Shown in pieces: positions 1 to 13,675 of a stretch of 64,000 nucleotides of DNA (position 1 is the first letter of the stretch; every line of letters begins with the position of its first letter). The stretch is from Otis tarda (lineage: Eukaryota; Chordata; Aves; Otidiformes; Otididae): positions 41,270,001 through 41,334,000 of the forward strand of contig CM048553.1 of NCBI GenBank assembly GCA_026413225.1, in the 5' to 3' direction. A program made the position numbers and the translations under genes. The notes below the pieces were generated by a model that worked only from the letters and a program-made list of their open reading frames with translations, made no database searches and had not been told where the DNA came from.

Positions 1-686
1 GCCCAAATTCTCTCAGCCTGTCCTCATAGGAGAGGTGCTCCAGCCTTTGGTCATCTTTGTGGCCCTCCTCTGGACCCACTCCAGCAGGTTCATGTCCTTC
101 TTATGTTGGGGGCTCTAGAGCTGGACACAGTACTCCAGGTGGGGTCTCACAAGAGCAGAGTAGAGGGGCAGAATCACCTCCCTTGATCTGCTGGCCATGC
201 CGCTTTTGATGCAGCCCAGGATGAGTTTGGCTTTCTGGGCTCCAAGCACACATTGCTGGATCGTGTAGGGCTTCTCATCCACCGGTACCCCCAAGTCCCT
301 CTCCTCAGGGCTGCGCTCCATCCATTCTCCACCCAGCCAGTGTTTGTGCTTAAGATTGCCCTGACTCATGTGCAGGATCTTGCACCTGGCCTTCTTGAAC
401 TTTGAGGTTTGCACAGACCTGCCTCTCCAGTCTGTTAAGGTCCCTCTGGATGGCATCCCTTCCTTCCAGCATGTCGACTGCACCACACAGCTTGATGTCG
501 TTGGCGAACGTGTTGAGGGTGCACTCTATCCCACTGTCTGTATCACCAACAAAGATGTTGAACAGGGCCAGTCCCAATACTGACCCCTGAGGAATGCCAC
601 TTGTCACCAGTCTCCACTTGGACATTGAGCCATTGACCACAACTCTTTGAGTACAGCCATCCAGCCAATTCCTTATCCACCGAGTA
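1..686 (-). mobile_element. Old, decayed CR1 LINE fragment (reverse transcriptase part)
   Basis: Read on the minus strand, this stretch is closely similar to the CR1 copy at 28454-29642, including the segments encoding [12 protein letters not shown] and the region after the catalytic motif. The reading frame is broken: one part is open at about 640-350 and continues in another frame at about 486-115, which indicates a frameshift. The reverse transcriptase motif reads FANDIK instead of FADDTK, so a catalytic aspartate is lost. Homology stops near 686 (5' truncation), and the 3' part runs off the left edge of the window. It lies in an intron of UBE2E1, antisense to the gene. It is a dead, older copy. 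Confidence 0.93.
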
Positions 687-2278
687 GCCTAGTTGCCTTA
701 GGAAAGACAACTGGAATAAATGAAGTGGCTTTAAAGGGAAGAACCTTACAATGCCTTCTGTAGAGGAGTTCAGCTCTCTGCAGAGCTGTGTGCATTCCTC
801 TGTAAGGTTCTGCTCTTCTATAATTATCTAAAAACTGCAGTCAGATTAATGACAGAAGCAAAGCTTGTTGCTTATTTCTAAGATGCTCAGCACTGATTGA
901 TAACAAACTCTTAGAGTTTATTCCTCCATAAAGAATACAATAATCTGTCTTTTTGCAGGATGCAGAAGCAACAAGGACACTTTCAAAAGTGTTTTTTTTT
1001 GCTGACAGCAAGTGTGAGAATGAGGAATGCCATGATTACTGACTGGGCTAAGTGTGATGAAGCAAACACCTAATCAAAGTGCTTTGCAGCAATCTGGCTT
1101 TTGCAGTCACTGCTGCCTGTTTTTTTTCCAGGTTCCCGAAAGAGATTTCTCTGTCCTGCATTGCATTTGAATTTGTTCTGCTGAATTTGGTGGGAGTTTT
1201 GTCATTGACTTCAGCTAGCTCAGACTGGTATGGAAGTACTGGCTTCTAGAAAGACACTTGACAAATGTGTTTGCTAACAGGACAGATCTTTAACAATGCA
1301 TGGTCTGCTGCAAACTTCTTACTTTGGAAGTAGGGAAGAAATGTATTCTTTACTGGCCTGGTGCTCAGTAAGGTCATACGTATGGTAGTAAGTCTTCTCA
1401 TTCTGAAAAAGGAGGGCATTAGTTTTTTTTTCTGGCATGTGAATGACAAAAAGACTTAACATAGATATATACAAAGTAATGTCTTGTCTATCAGCTTTTG
1501 TGTAATGCTGTCCACTTTATCTTAAAAAGAATATTGGAGAAGTAGGTGGATTTTGGAGAGGAGAGATGGAAATTTTTAAAAGAGAAAGTATGAAGATACA
1601 GGGATTCTTTCATTCAAAACATAGACTGAGTATTTATTTTTCTTGGTTTTGCTCTCTAGAGAAAATAAATGGGGAGCTTACTTTCTTCTGTCTTCTAGTA
1701 CATGAGATTAAAAGATAGAGAAATTTAATTTATTTAACTTTTACAGAATGAAATTAGACACAGGGATTCCATGCTGTATTACATTGCTGAAGGCAGGAAT
1801 TTAGCAGGCTTCAAAAAGACTCAGACTTCTATGGAGGGCAAAACCAGACAGAATTACTGCAGCTTATTCGTAATACTGATTTCAGAAGGAAGCTGTAGAT
1901 GCCTGTTTTTGATGCTCCATCAGTTATAGCTGAGGATACTGCTAAGGTAAGGAAAGCAGAAGACGGAGCAGGAGCCTTACAGTGCTCATGTCTGCTCCTT
2001 TTGACACTGGAAACCAGTCAGAGACAGGGCATTGGAATAAATGGACTTCAGATCTGGTGCAGCCTGGTGATTTCCTCTATTTCTTTTGGTAAGCTAGTAG
2101 AGGAACAGAGTTCTGTGACAAAATTTGCATTTGACCTGTGATCAAAGTCTTTCTGGTGGTACTACTTTTATTATACCAATGGGTGGACAGAGCTTTATTT
2201 TAACATTGTTTTATGGAGAAAACTATGTTTAGAAAAAAATCTTTGTAAGTCATGTTATAAAAGATTTTGTGGATTATG

Positions 2279-2338
2279 AAACACACACATATATATACAT
2301 ATATAAAAACGTACACACACACACACATATATATGTAT
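2279..2338. repeat. CA/TA dinucleotide microsatellite
   Basis: Alternating CA and TA runs form a compound simple repeat interrupted by a short A-rich spacer. It lies in a UBE2E1 intron and is likely to vary in length between individuals. Confidence 0.95.
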
Positions 2339-3783
2339 GCGACAAAAGCACCTCTGAGAGTAATTTCCGAAAGTATTTCCCGTAATGTTTTGGTCAGATT
2401 AGTATCTCTCTCGGACACATACTTTGGTGTCCTACTTAATCTTAACATTGACTTTGCCTCATCAGATTTCATGTTTGTGGTATCATTAACTTGTGACTTG
2501 AAAGTTACACGCATGAGATGTAGTTTTACATTTATTTATACAGAGTGAATTAAAAATTATTTTAGTATTGGTTAGTTTGCTACTCTGAGAATGATACTGC
2601 CGTTGGGATGACTTTTTCTGTGTGATCTGTTTTACTCTTCTGTGACAGGCACAAGCTCAGCAGAAGAGAACTATTTTCAGTCAGTTTGCCTTAGTAGGAA
2701 AAAGAGAGTTGTCTCATCATAACTTTTAATTACATTTGATTAAGATCCCAATATTAAAAAAATAATTAAAAGTTTGTTTTAATGATGAGCTGCATTTGGA
2801 ATTTGTCTGTTCTTAATGATTTATGAAGCAAACTGTATTCTAGGGGTTTTATTTACTGACCTGTCTGAATTCAGGCTTGGCATAGAAACTTAAATGAAGA
2901 AACCTATCATCTTTATTTTATCTTGAAAGCTCAGGTAGGATTGTCTAGACTGGCTGAGGAAATTTCTAGCATAATGTAAATAGTGTAGATGTATTTACAT
3001 TGTAAACATATTGCTGTTTGAACATCTTTATTTCACTAAAAGGAATATTTGAAATGCCTTTTAGTGAGAAAATCAAAGTGAATGAAGTGGTAGTGACTGG
3101 AAACAAATCATTTTTCTTTGTTCTTGCAGTGCTTTTCCCTGCCTTTCTATCCCAAATCCCTGTGATTTGTAGCTAATGATAGATTTATTTCTCCTCGTAC
3201 GTTGATATGTATGTAAAATTACATCAAGCATAGGTATTAAGGCTGTCAGTTCTTCCAGGTATTTTGCCATAATACTATATGCTATTATGCCGGTTTTGTA
3301 TTTGTGCCTGATTATAACTAACATATTCAGTTTTTCTTCAGAAAATTAATAGTGTAAAATTAGGTGCGAACAGTACATCTATCCCTTTGACAGATTTAAC
3401 ATTTTGTAGGCATCCCTCTTAATTTCTGTTGCCGTCTGTATGGAAATAGTTACAGCATAACAAAACTGATGCACAACTCTGCAAACATACCCAGGAACTC
3501 TCTCCTAATCTTGTCAATCTTGCTCTAAGGTGTTATTTTTAACCTTTTAACCTAAGCATTGTTAGAAAATGTGAACTGCTGTCTCTGAAACAGTAGATGT
3601 GTCTGTGAGGTGTGCTGTCTGCCTCTGTCTCTATGAAATATGATAGATCTCATGTGAGCATTACTAGAAGTTAAATTGTTGACACCATCCAATAAAGAAA
3701 TGCAAATTTTTATTAAATGCCACTGAAGATCCTTCTCTGTGAACTTCATGGGTTGTGCAGGAAAGTTATGGGGAAAATCAATC

Positions 3784-3910
3784 TTTTTTTTTTTTTTTTT
3801 TTTTTTAATGACTAGAAAAGCCTCCAGATCATGGGGACATACCTGAAGTATTATTTAACATCAGCTAATTACAGTGTAAATTTAGCATGATTTTTTTTTT
3901 TTTTTTTTTT
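3784..3910. repeat. Paired poly-T tracts
   Basis: Two long T homopolymers (3784-3806 and 3891-3910) lie about 107 bp apart, and both are followed by AATGAC. On the minus strand they read as poly-A. They could be tails of decayed retrocopies or simple homopolymer expansion; no body of a retroelement is recognisable next to them. Confidence 0.8.
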
Positions 3911-5104
3911 AAATGACAGCAAAGGTTGAAACTTAGTTTGAACTGTCAGTGATCAGCTGAAGGAGCAGTTTTCAAGCCGTGTGGGACCGGAGTGATGTTG
4001 AGGAGGATGCCAGGACTGCTTGTGCCCTCTGGCAGTTCCCTGTTACCTGCCTGCTGCGAATCTCTGGCAGCAGAACGTAACTGCCACCCGTGGGTGTTGT
4101 CTTTCCAGCTTATTAAATTGTTGCTAAGTCTTCTCTCTTTGGTGGAGATTGGGGAGGAGCAAACACCTGTGTTGGCTTTTATGTGCGTGAATGTGGCGTG
4201 CTGTTTATAAAAGGTGTAAGTGATGTCATGCCCTAAGTTGAAACTTTTATTGCCTGGCACTTCATTGTCTTTAATGTTTCCTTACATTCAGGAGATACTT
4301 CCAGACAAAAATGTCATGGAGTGAAGGCAATGGGAAGTTTGAAAGTCAATGATATGTGGGTTTTGGTTTGGGTTTTTTGTTTTTGCTTTTTTTTTTTTTC
4401 ACTTTGGAAGGAAGTTACTTAATGTCAATTGCCAAATAGGGTTCTGGAGAAAAAAGATAGTTTGTGAAGGACTATATCTGCTCCTTCAAGTTAAGGTGTG
4501 CAAATTGGCCCCAAAACTGTATGCATTATTTAAGATTGCTGCTTAGTTCTCATCTGGCTCTGATGTGGATGAAATTTAATGTTCCTAATACTTTGAAAAC
4601 AGAAAAAATAAACAAAACTTTAGAAGACCGCTACAAATTCCTATTCAAACTACCCTTATGCATGTGAAAATGCTATCAAGAAATCAAAAGCCTATTTTTT
4701 GTTTTAAGTCCCTTGAAAGATTGTTGTTGGTCTTGTTTTGGTAGTGGTTTTTTTTTCCCAAGCTCTCGCCCTCATGTCAGGTTCAGAATAATATTTATGT
4801 AAGAAAATGCTACAATAAATGCTGATTAGCTATTGTGACTGGCTCGTGTTTGCAACTGTTATTAATGAGAACAATTTGCGGTAGTATGTAAACAATTTTT
4901 AGTGACTACTATGTAGTTGGCTGGCAGCTGTGCTATATTAAAGTGTAGATAATCTTGTTTTACTTAGAAAAATAGTAAACTCGCATCTCAAATCTCAGAT
5001 AAAATTTCTGCTCTGTACATGTTAAAGTTTCAAAACTTAAAGGCAGTGTTTTCAAATTACTTTTCTGCTAGGCAGCTTTGATAGTTTAGAATTGTGAAAA
5101 TTTA

Positions 5105-5148
5105 ATTATCAGTTATGCTGCTCTGGGTAGTGCAGCATAACTGATAAT
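5105..5148. repeat. Perfect 17-bp inverted repeat with 10-nt loop
   Basis: The arm at 5105-5121 is the exact reverse complement of the arm at 5132-5148. The loop is 5122-5131. Allowing a 3-nt bulge on the left side, about five more A:T pairs extend the stem outward. It lies within a UBE2E1 intron. It could fold as RNA in either orientation, or it could be a mutation product such as template switching or a MITE remnant. Confidence 0.9.
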
Positions 5149-6224
5149 ATTTTGTTGTTGTTTTGAGTAACCAAATTTTATTCTGGTATTAGGTGTGTTT
5201 TTCAATTTTGCTGTTATCACCTGCAGTGAAATAGGTTAACCCAAATGCAGTGATCTTGATTTGTTTAGTGAATGGCAAGGAAAGGTAGTTAATATAAAGA
5301 GTTTGATGTTGATAACGGAGAAGGGGAAGACATCCAGATTAGATTTTTTTTTTTTTCTTTCTGAGTTTCGTATATCATTAAGATACATGCTTCAAAACAT
5401 AATATATTTTGATTAACAACATGATGTTATCAGTATCAGCGTTGGTATGCTGATGGGAAGCCACAGAATGATGCAAAGCCAAGACAATGGGATGACCTGA
5501 TTCTCTAGTTAAGTAATGTTGACCCTACATGCCCTTGATCTAATGGGAAAGAGACTATGCTGGTGTTGACTGGCTGATGGGTTTGTTTTAATTTGCAGCA
5601 TGTTTTTAGAGTGAGTTGGTTGGTAGGTAGGTGGTGGGACAGGAGAATCAGTTTTGGAGCATGTGGTACATGTGCAGTTTTTTTTCCTTAGGTTATGTTG
5701 TCTGGATAACTTAGTTGCATATAAACTAGCAGTCTTAAAATACTACATCATCTGTTCTGAGTACAAACTTTAAAGAAAATTCCTGTAGCGCAGTGCAAGA
5801 GCGATGGTAGTGTATCTCTAGGCTGGAAATGCCCTGTCTGCCCTCTTTAAAATAGCCCTTTTCCTCCCCGTGAAAGTAAGAAAGCTACTTAAGGAGACAT
5901 TGGGTGAAGCCACAAAAAGTATGTCCTTATTAGCTTGAGGACGTTCAAGAGTCTTATCTGCTTTCAATTTTCAGCACAGCAAGGGGCTTCTTGCCAAGTG
6001 TTACACATCATCTTTAACTTTCTGGGGCCAGTTTTTCCAAGCTGGTTGGTAGCTGCTGTTACCCTTTCAATCCAAGTTGTTTACCACATGCACTTCTTGA
6101 CTTACAGAATTACTAGTTATAATGAAATCAGTAGGGCAAACTGATGATAATAAAGTCTAAGATAACCAGTCCACTATGTTATCTCAATGCTGGATGGGTA
6201 GTCTTAGAAAATAGGTAGGATCCT

Positions 6225-6247
6225 TTTATTTATTTATTTATTTATTT
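6225..6247. repeat. TTTA tetranucleotide microsatellite
   Basis: About five tandem TTTA units lie in a UBE2E1 intron. Confidence 0.93.
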
Positions 6248-9200
6248 TCCCCCTAAACAGGGTAAGTTACTTTTGAACAGACAGAAGCCTCCAGATCACA
6301 TTGGTCCAAACTTAGCAGTTTCACAATTGATCTGCTACAGGGCATCTAAATATTTATGATGTGCTGGGCTTTTTTATCTGTTTATTGATATCACCTTTCA
6401 TATTCCCACACTGATATGGACAGGACGGGAGATGGGCATGGAGGAAAGAAACATAGATGTAGGTCCCAGCTTGATTCTGGAATGGGAGATTTCTGTTTTC
6501 TCTAGTGAATAAAACATGGTATTTAGGGGAGAGCCCTCTGATCATTTTAATGTAGCGGTTAGGGCTGCCTATGGGGGGGAATGGGGCATTATTGAACTGT
6601 TTTGTTGTCAGAGAGGGTAGTTTCTGCTCCATGTGTGAAGAACCTCCTATGTCCCAGTAAGTACCAGGAGGAAGCAGAGCTTTTGTTTTCTCTTGAGGAG
6701 TATGCCACATCTGAGATTAGTGACACAAGAACTTCCATATTTATTAACAATATTGGTTGTCTATTATTGTCTTTAAATACAGGACTGTCAGTGTGATGCT
6801 GGGCAACCACTATGAGTACGTTTGCTTTATGAAAGCATTAAAATTACAGAAACAAATAGGTGTAGTAGTTATTTCTATGTCAACTTGGAAAAAACCTGTT
6901 GGAACATGAGGAGGCCCAGACCAAATGGTGTAACTGCAAAGATGCAGCATTTGTGAAACTGCCTAGTTTTGCTTACCAGTTGGAAGTTACACATCTGTGG
7001 CATAAATACTAAATTTAGAAATGAGGTCTGGTGATGTGAAGGAATTTGTGTCCCCATGTTGGCAGCTAATAGTCCAGTTGACAAATGGCAGGAAGGAAAG
7101 TGATGTAAAAATAACACAAGGTTAAGCTGGCAGAGCACAATTTCTACCATCACATCATTTTGTCATTTTAAATAAGCTGTTGCTAATTGTTAGGCAAGTC
7201 AGATTCTCTTCTACTCTTTCCCAATTTGTTGTTTCTTGTGCAGAGTATTATTTAATGGGAGATGCAACGTCAAATATAAGCCAATACTTTTTAATTTAAT
7301 TTTTGGTCACAGTGTCAAGCTGTAACTATGAAGAGAAAAGGAAAACTGATTTGCCTACAGTGAAAGTAATTTAACTGACTGCTTTGATATTTTCTGTATT
7401 TGTGTGCTTACACAGACTTGCAGAAACAGTTGGCCTCTCTGTAGTGGTGTTAGGTACTGAAAATATTCCCACATGTAGTGGGACAAACTACTCAGTGCTG
7501 AGGTTAGAGAAGGCTAGGAAGAAGCCACTGCAGAGAAAAATGGAAGCTCTTGAGAGCTGAGCAGGCTGGATTTATTTTCAGTTTTGGAACCAATGCTAAA
7601 TGGATTAATTTCTCTTGAACCTTTTATGAGGACTCGCTCCTAAATTGAAATGATGATTGTTAAACTAAATAGAGCTGTAGCACACTCCTGAGAATGTCGT
7701 AAGTCTCCTTCTGACCTCCCCATTAACTGAGATTTTATTTTAAATCTTTGAAGACTGGTTTGAAAATCAAACTCTATAGTGAAATTATTCAAGAGAGTTG
7801 ACCTTTTCACCAAGTAGTTCAATAGTAACTCCATAGTAATATTTTGCAGAGGCTGAAATATTTCAGGTGAAGGTCCTGAATTTGTAAGTACTTCTGGGCA
7901 TTTCTTTTCCTGTTGAAATTGGAAAGAGTGAAATCTTCGCAATGATAAGGCTCTTGGTTGTTGTGTGATCTTGTTGCCAAGTATTTTTTTATATAAACTG
8001 GAAAACCTCCCATTTTTTTTTTCTTCCCATGAAGAAATACCCCTGAAACGGTTTTCCTTGAAGTCTCATAAATCCCTTTGTAACACCTTATCAGCTCCAT
8101 TATCAGAGCTATGTGGTTATTTAGTTCCTTTTTTAACCTCTTAAGAATGTAATTCGCTGCATCATTTATCCTCCAGTTTAAGCTTTGTGCAGTTTATGTG
8201 CAATTTTTCAAACCTCCCCCTCCCTGATTTTACATTAGTCTGATACTTAAGGGAAAAGCTTTCCCAGATGCTAAAACAGAAATCTTGTGCATGCTCTTGT
8301 CTGTTAAAAATGTGATGGGATTTGTAAGATACCTACCCTTATGCAATAATATTGTGACTACCCTTTTAAATTTAAGACAGAAAATACAGTACCTTCAGTG
8401 AGTTACAAGAAAAATAATAATATTTACTGCTTTGTGCTTGAAAACCATGCCCCAGAACATGCATTAGAAGGAGAATTAAGTCCTGTTCTCACAATTGTGT
8501 AGTTTAGATTGCTGTAGCAATATAATGTCCCATCTTTGCTCACTTATCACTCCTTTCCCTCCGTTACTCCTTTCTTATGTTTTAATTAAAGCCAGCTGCA
8601 ACTTTTTCTCTTGCTGTATTTTCCCTGTGTCTCTCATGGAGCTCCTAGGCATTTCACCTAGGGTCAATCCATCATTTTCAGCTAATGTTAACACAGAGGA
8701 GCAGCTTGGCTGTATATAATGACAGCGGGCAAAAAATATCACTCCGATTCACATAGTCACGTGGTAATTCAGTATGTTACCTTTAACTTTCCACAGTTGC
8801 CCAGGAGGGCTTTTGTTGTGTTGTGATTTTTTTCTTCTTTTTCTTTTCCTTTCATGTGCATGCTTTGACTAAAAATGGGAGGAAAAAAAAATTTATCCAC
8901 TTTTAAACTACTTGAACAAAAAATGGTGATTAAATGGATGGCCCAGGGTATCCTTTTAATTACTTCTGTCTTGGCTGGTTGAATTTCTTCCTAATATCTG
9001 TGTATTATTTTAATGTTTGTTTTGTAATTGAAAAACCTGTGTAAGTTATGTACACAAATCTTTGGATTGCATTGTAGCATGCTTAGCATAGTGGGGTCCT
9101 GTCTGTGAATGGAGTGTCTTGGTGCTATACTACTACTAATAATAATACATTTTGGTAGCTAAACCATGTGCAGAAGGTGACAATTTATTTCTAAAATTAG

Positions 9201-12200
9201 AGCTATGCATTAATACAAAGTTTTTGAAGTGGCATTGTGACCAAAGGATTAGCTGCTTTTTTTTGTTTGTTTGGTTGGCTTAAACTCTGTTCTTTGATAT
9301 ACTCATTTTTAACATAGCTTGCTTGAAGATCTGTAGAGTAAAATTTCTTTGAATGAGGGATTTTGTAAGTGTGTGTTTTTCAGTGACTAGGCTAGCTAAG
9401 CTGTCCTGCTTATTTGTAGATCCTGCACCTGCCTCACCCAGTGATCTGGGACTTCTGGGGTACTTTTGCAATCTCTGCACCAGATTCAGCCTAACAGTGT
9501 AGGTGAGAAAGCTCAGTGTGGACTACTAGAAAAGAAAACATATTTACCCTGAGGTCAGGAATGGGGTGGATTAGAAAGGAAAATCAAGGTGCACCAGAGC
9601 TTCATGTGAGAATGATATGCTGCTTCTCTGCCAGTCAAAATTTCAATGCATTTTGGGCTTGCAGCTTAAATAAAAGGAAAAAGGAGGAAAAAAGAAAGAG
9701 AGAAAAGAGACCTTTTAAGTCAACTAAACATTTCCTGAAGCTACCTAGTAAGGTGATGTGTACATGACCGAGGTGCAGGTCCATGTTCAGTCATTCACTG
9801 TTTCTTACTACAAAATAAAACAATGAAAAATTTATGTTGCTATCAGTTTTTAACGGCAAAGCTTTATGTTGGAGATCATTGGATTCTCTGCCACCTTGGA
9901 ATTCCCATGTGCCATTAGTATGTTGTTTGCTTTCTGATTTGAGCTATGTCCCTTGGAAAAGGTCATGTCTGCGGTGTTTTTAGAAATTATATTTATTTTC
10001 CACAAGTGTGCAACTTGAAAACAGCTTAGCTACTTGCATCAGACTCTTCCTGTTCAGGGCAAAATAGCCTCAAAAATAGCATCTAGAGATATGGAGTAGT
10101 TGGAGTATGAGTTTGTGGTTTTGTTACCTGCAGTTTTAACTGAAACATATTGTAGTTTTTCATTAGTTGTTATATACTTTAGCATACCCTGAAATTGCCC
10201 TTCTTCTCATCACCATGACGTATAGCTGTCTCTGGCATTTTTAAACTACTCTGCTAAATTAGTTAGCTTTTCAGAGGAATATGCACTGCTTTGGTATATC
10301 AGGGTCTTAACCTAGTGTCTGTAGCATCAACTGATTTTGATTCATTTATCACTACAGTGGTCTTCGATTGCGTGTTTTCTAGATCTCGAAGAAGAGGAAC
10401 CAAAGTATTCACCAGGCTGTATTTTCACTAGAGGAGAAGCTTATATTATCATTTGGTCAATGCCTAGAAAGGACCAGGTAGTTTCCAAGTGTATCAGCAA
10501 GTTGACGTAAACAGTGGGCTCTTTCTGAGTCATTCTCCTGGAAAGTACCAGCAGTGTGTTCCGAGGGATTTTCATACGTCAGCTATATGTGCTGAACACT
10601 AAAAAAATCCTGCTTTCCCTCGATGACATAGGCATACTTTGGGTGATTTGCTCAGGGATGCCTGGGCAGAGGAGGGAGCTGAGTTTGTGTGTACGGAGTA
10701 TTAGGGTGGTATCATGTAACTCAGGCTTGTGGTGGAGGTTGGCTGGCTTAATACAAAAAAGCCACAGGCTGGCTGTTCTTGCAGACTGTCATTTCAGCCT
10801 TTTCAAAACATGGAAAAGTGTGTGTGTATCTTCTCCTGAACAATTAATCTCTGAGACAGAGTCCTATGTTTACAATTGCTCAGTATTGCAAGGCATCTGA
10901 GCATGCAGCCAATTTAGCTGGGCATCGTTCTGCTCCCCAGCCTCTGCTGCAGGCATTTCTAATTTACCTGTTTGGTTTTTAAGTTGAGAAAGAATGTGGC
11001 ACTTGCCAGGAGGCAGAGCAAGATGAGTTTTTTTTCCAAAGCAACACAAGGCTGGTTGGGACTTGGCCCAGGCAGAACTTTGAGCTTCATCTTATCTACG
11101 CCTAGACTTTGTCTCTGCCTTGCATTTACCAGGAGGATTCAGACTGCTGCTTCTAGACTTGGAAAGTCCATGAACAAAAACTACCTTGGCACTGAGCACT
11201 TTCCTAAGGGTGTTACTGTCATAATGTCTGTCCATAGGATAAGCCAGTGGCAACTTGGGAACAATCAGGAACAGTTGTTACAGTGGGTGCAGCAAATCTT
11301 CACTGAGGGTATCACTTTTTCCAGGGAAGAGGGATCTCGGCTGTGTTGCTGTGTAACACATGCAGCCTGATATGATAATGACAGGTTGAGATTTTTTCAG
11401 TTTTCTTTCGAATGTCATCTTCCACTCTACATTATTGGTCTTTGTCTCATTTATTTCTTTGGAAGTGAAGAGGTTGTGGGCTATTGAGTTCAATACAGAA
11501 AGTTGTTGCTCTCATACTCTTGACTTGCAGTGGAAACAATTTCTATTTAATTGGTTAAAATTGTCTTCCCAGTGGTCATATGTTGGACAGCTTCGAAATA
11601 TTGCATTAGTAGATCTAGACACTTAGTTTGAGCAGTGGTGACACATATCAGGCAAGGTGGCAGCTGTGAGCCTCGTATCTATGTATCAGCGAATTTCTTT
11701 TTGAAGAGATAATTGCAAGGATTTTAAACAAAGAATGTAATCTTTAACCTTTGACAGTTTTCTATCTCTCCACCAAAAGTTAATGCCACTGCACTTATGC
11801 TGTGGTCCAGTATTGTCATTTTTCTATTAAGCGCTAGGTCTTCTTGAGCTGCTAGATATTACCTAATCCTAAGTTAAATCCGAGCAATATTGCACTCTGA
11901 AGCTGACTTGCATCTTCCTCTTTCAGTCTTTCCTTTATAAGAAATCAATGTTAATATGTAAAAATTGGACATCTACAGCTATTTCACTCTGTTAATTGAA
12001 TTATGAAAAGCTTAAAAGGTAAGCTTAGTACATCACTGTTAAAGCCTACTGATGTCTTACAAAGATGTTGCACTCTCTTAATACAGAGGTCTAGCAGTGT
12101 ATTACTTGCATGCAGTGATAGCTCTAATTGGAAATCTAATAGGATACAAGAGATTTCTAAGACTATTACAAATAATATATTAATTTTTTTTTTTTGTCTG

Positions 12201-13611
12201 TGGGATTTTTTTATTGACAGTCCTTTGGGTTGAAGCTGGAAATAAAATGCAAAACGTTGAAATATTTCTCGTTGGTTCAGGGGGCTGTATTCAGTGCTAA
12301 TCACACGTCACATTTCTTGAGTGCTGAAGTGCTCCCAGTTGGCAGTTCTTGTGATATAAATTCCAACAGTAAATTGGTGCTAACAAAGCTCAAGTACCTG
12401 TTCCGTTCAGTAGCTCCATCTTTAGGGGAGGGAGGGGAAGGTGATCGCTGGTGTAGCTTGTGGTAATGACAGTGTGTCAGTAGGTTGCTAATACGTACAT
12501 AAAGAGGTGATTCCTTGGAGTGGTGGCTAAGGGTACCCCAGAGAGTGCTTTTCAGTAAGTTTGCACAGTTAAGCTGGTTTATTTCAAGAGGTAGAGCTTC
12601 CTGTCGAAATACAGCGCTCTTCCAGTCTAATGCACAAGTGGTAGCTGGAGAGTACTGAGTGCCCAAATATATAGACCTGCATAGGACAGGGACAAGTCAT
12701 TAAGGTGGAGCAGGATGCCAGGAGTGCTCAGGATGGAATGGCTTTTACTTTAATTTAGTACCGATCTTGAGCTGAGCGGGGTTTTGTGCTCTGAGGAGAG
12801 AAATCTTTCCCTAGAGGCTGGCGCGTCTCTTTCCGGAGAACCTGTCTCCCTTAACTGCTTTCTTACGTGCTTTCCTTCCCCCTGGAAGCATGCTTTTAGT
12901 CATAGCCTCGCTATTGTTGAACTATTTAGCACCAACATATCGTGAACATTTATTTTTAGTTTAATCTGAAAATAAAATTTTAGGTTTTATGACAGAATTA
13001 ACTCCCTTTCTCTACCCTGATTCCCCTGCTGTCAAGAAAATGTTTACCAGTACTGCAAAGAGCAGGGGGAAAAAATGTGTCTCAGATCACTGTTGTTACA
13101 TTGTTGAGAATTTATGTTTTTGTAATTGTATTTCTATTTGTAACACTGTTACTAACACCTAGCAATTACTCTGGTTCTCTTTGCGTTAACCAAATGCATA
13201 TTGTCATGTGTATGTTGAATTTATTAGATTGCCTTCCCTCTCAAGTAATACTGCTCCATGATTGTTACAATATGAAAAGAGCCTTCTTTTTATCCTTCTG
13301 TCTTACATTAGCCTTGTTAAAAGAATAGAGAAGGAAGAGCAAGGCTGGTTTTAATTGTATTAGGGATGTTAAAATCCAGCCCCTTACAGAACAAGAGGAG
13401 AAGAGATTTACAAAGTCATAGCACATCCATGATGGAAAAAGCTGTATCAGCACCTCCTTTTATGCAAAGAGAGTTTTCAGCTCTAGCATCTTACAGGTAA
13501 AATACTAACATAGCAGCACAGAAAGAAAGAGGTAGCAATGAAGTCCTAAACCATTAATGGCTATATAGGTTGAGCTGTACTTAGAAATAATCAGTGACAT
13601 ATGGCACATTA

Positions 13612-13675
13612 CAGAATACAAGTGTCTGAGGATTTCAGTAAAACTAATTTTCAACAAGCAGACACTTGCGTTCTG
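13612..13675. repeat. Imperfect hairpin with 30-nt loop
   Basis: The arm 13619-13628 is the exact reverse complement of 13659-13668 (10 bp). After one T:G wobble and one A/C mismatch, a further 5 bp pair (13612-13616 with 13671-13675). The loop is 13629-13658. The stem is short for a microRNA precursor. It lies in the UBE2E1 intron about 0.8 kb upstream of the coding exon. Confidence 0.75.
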
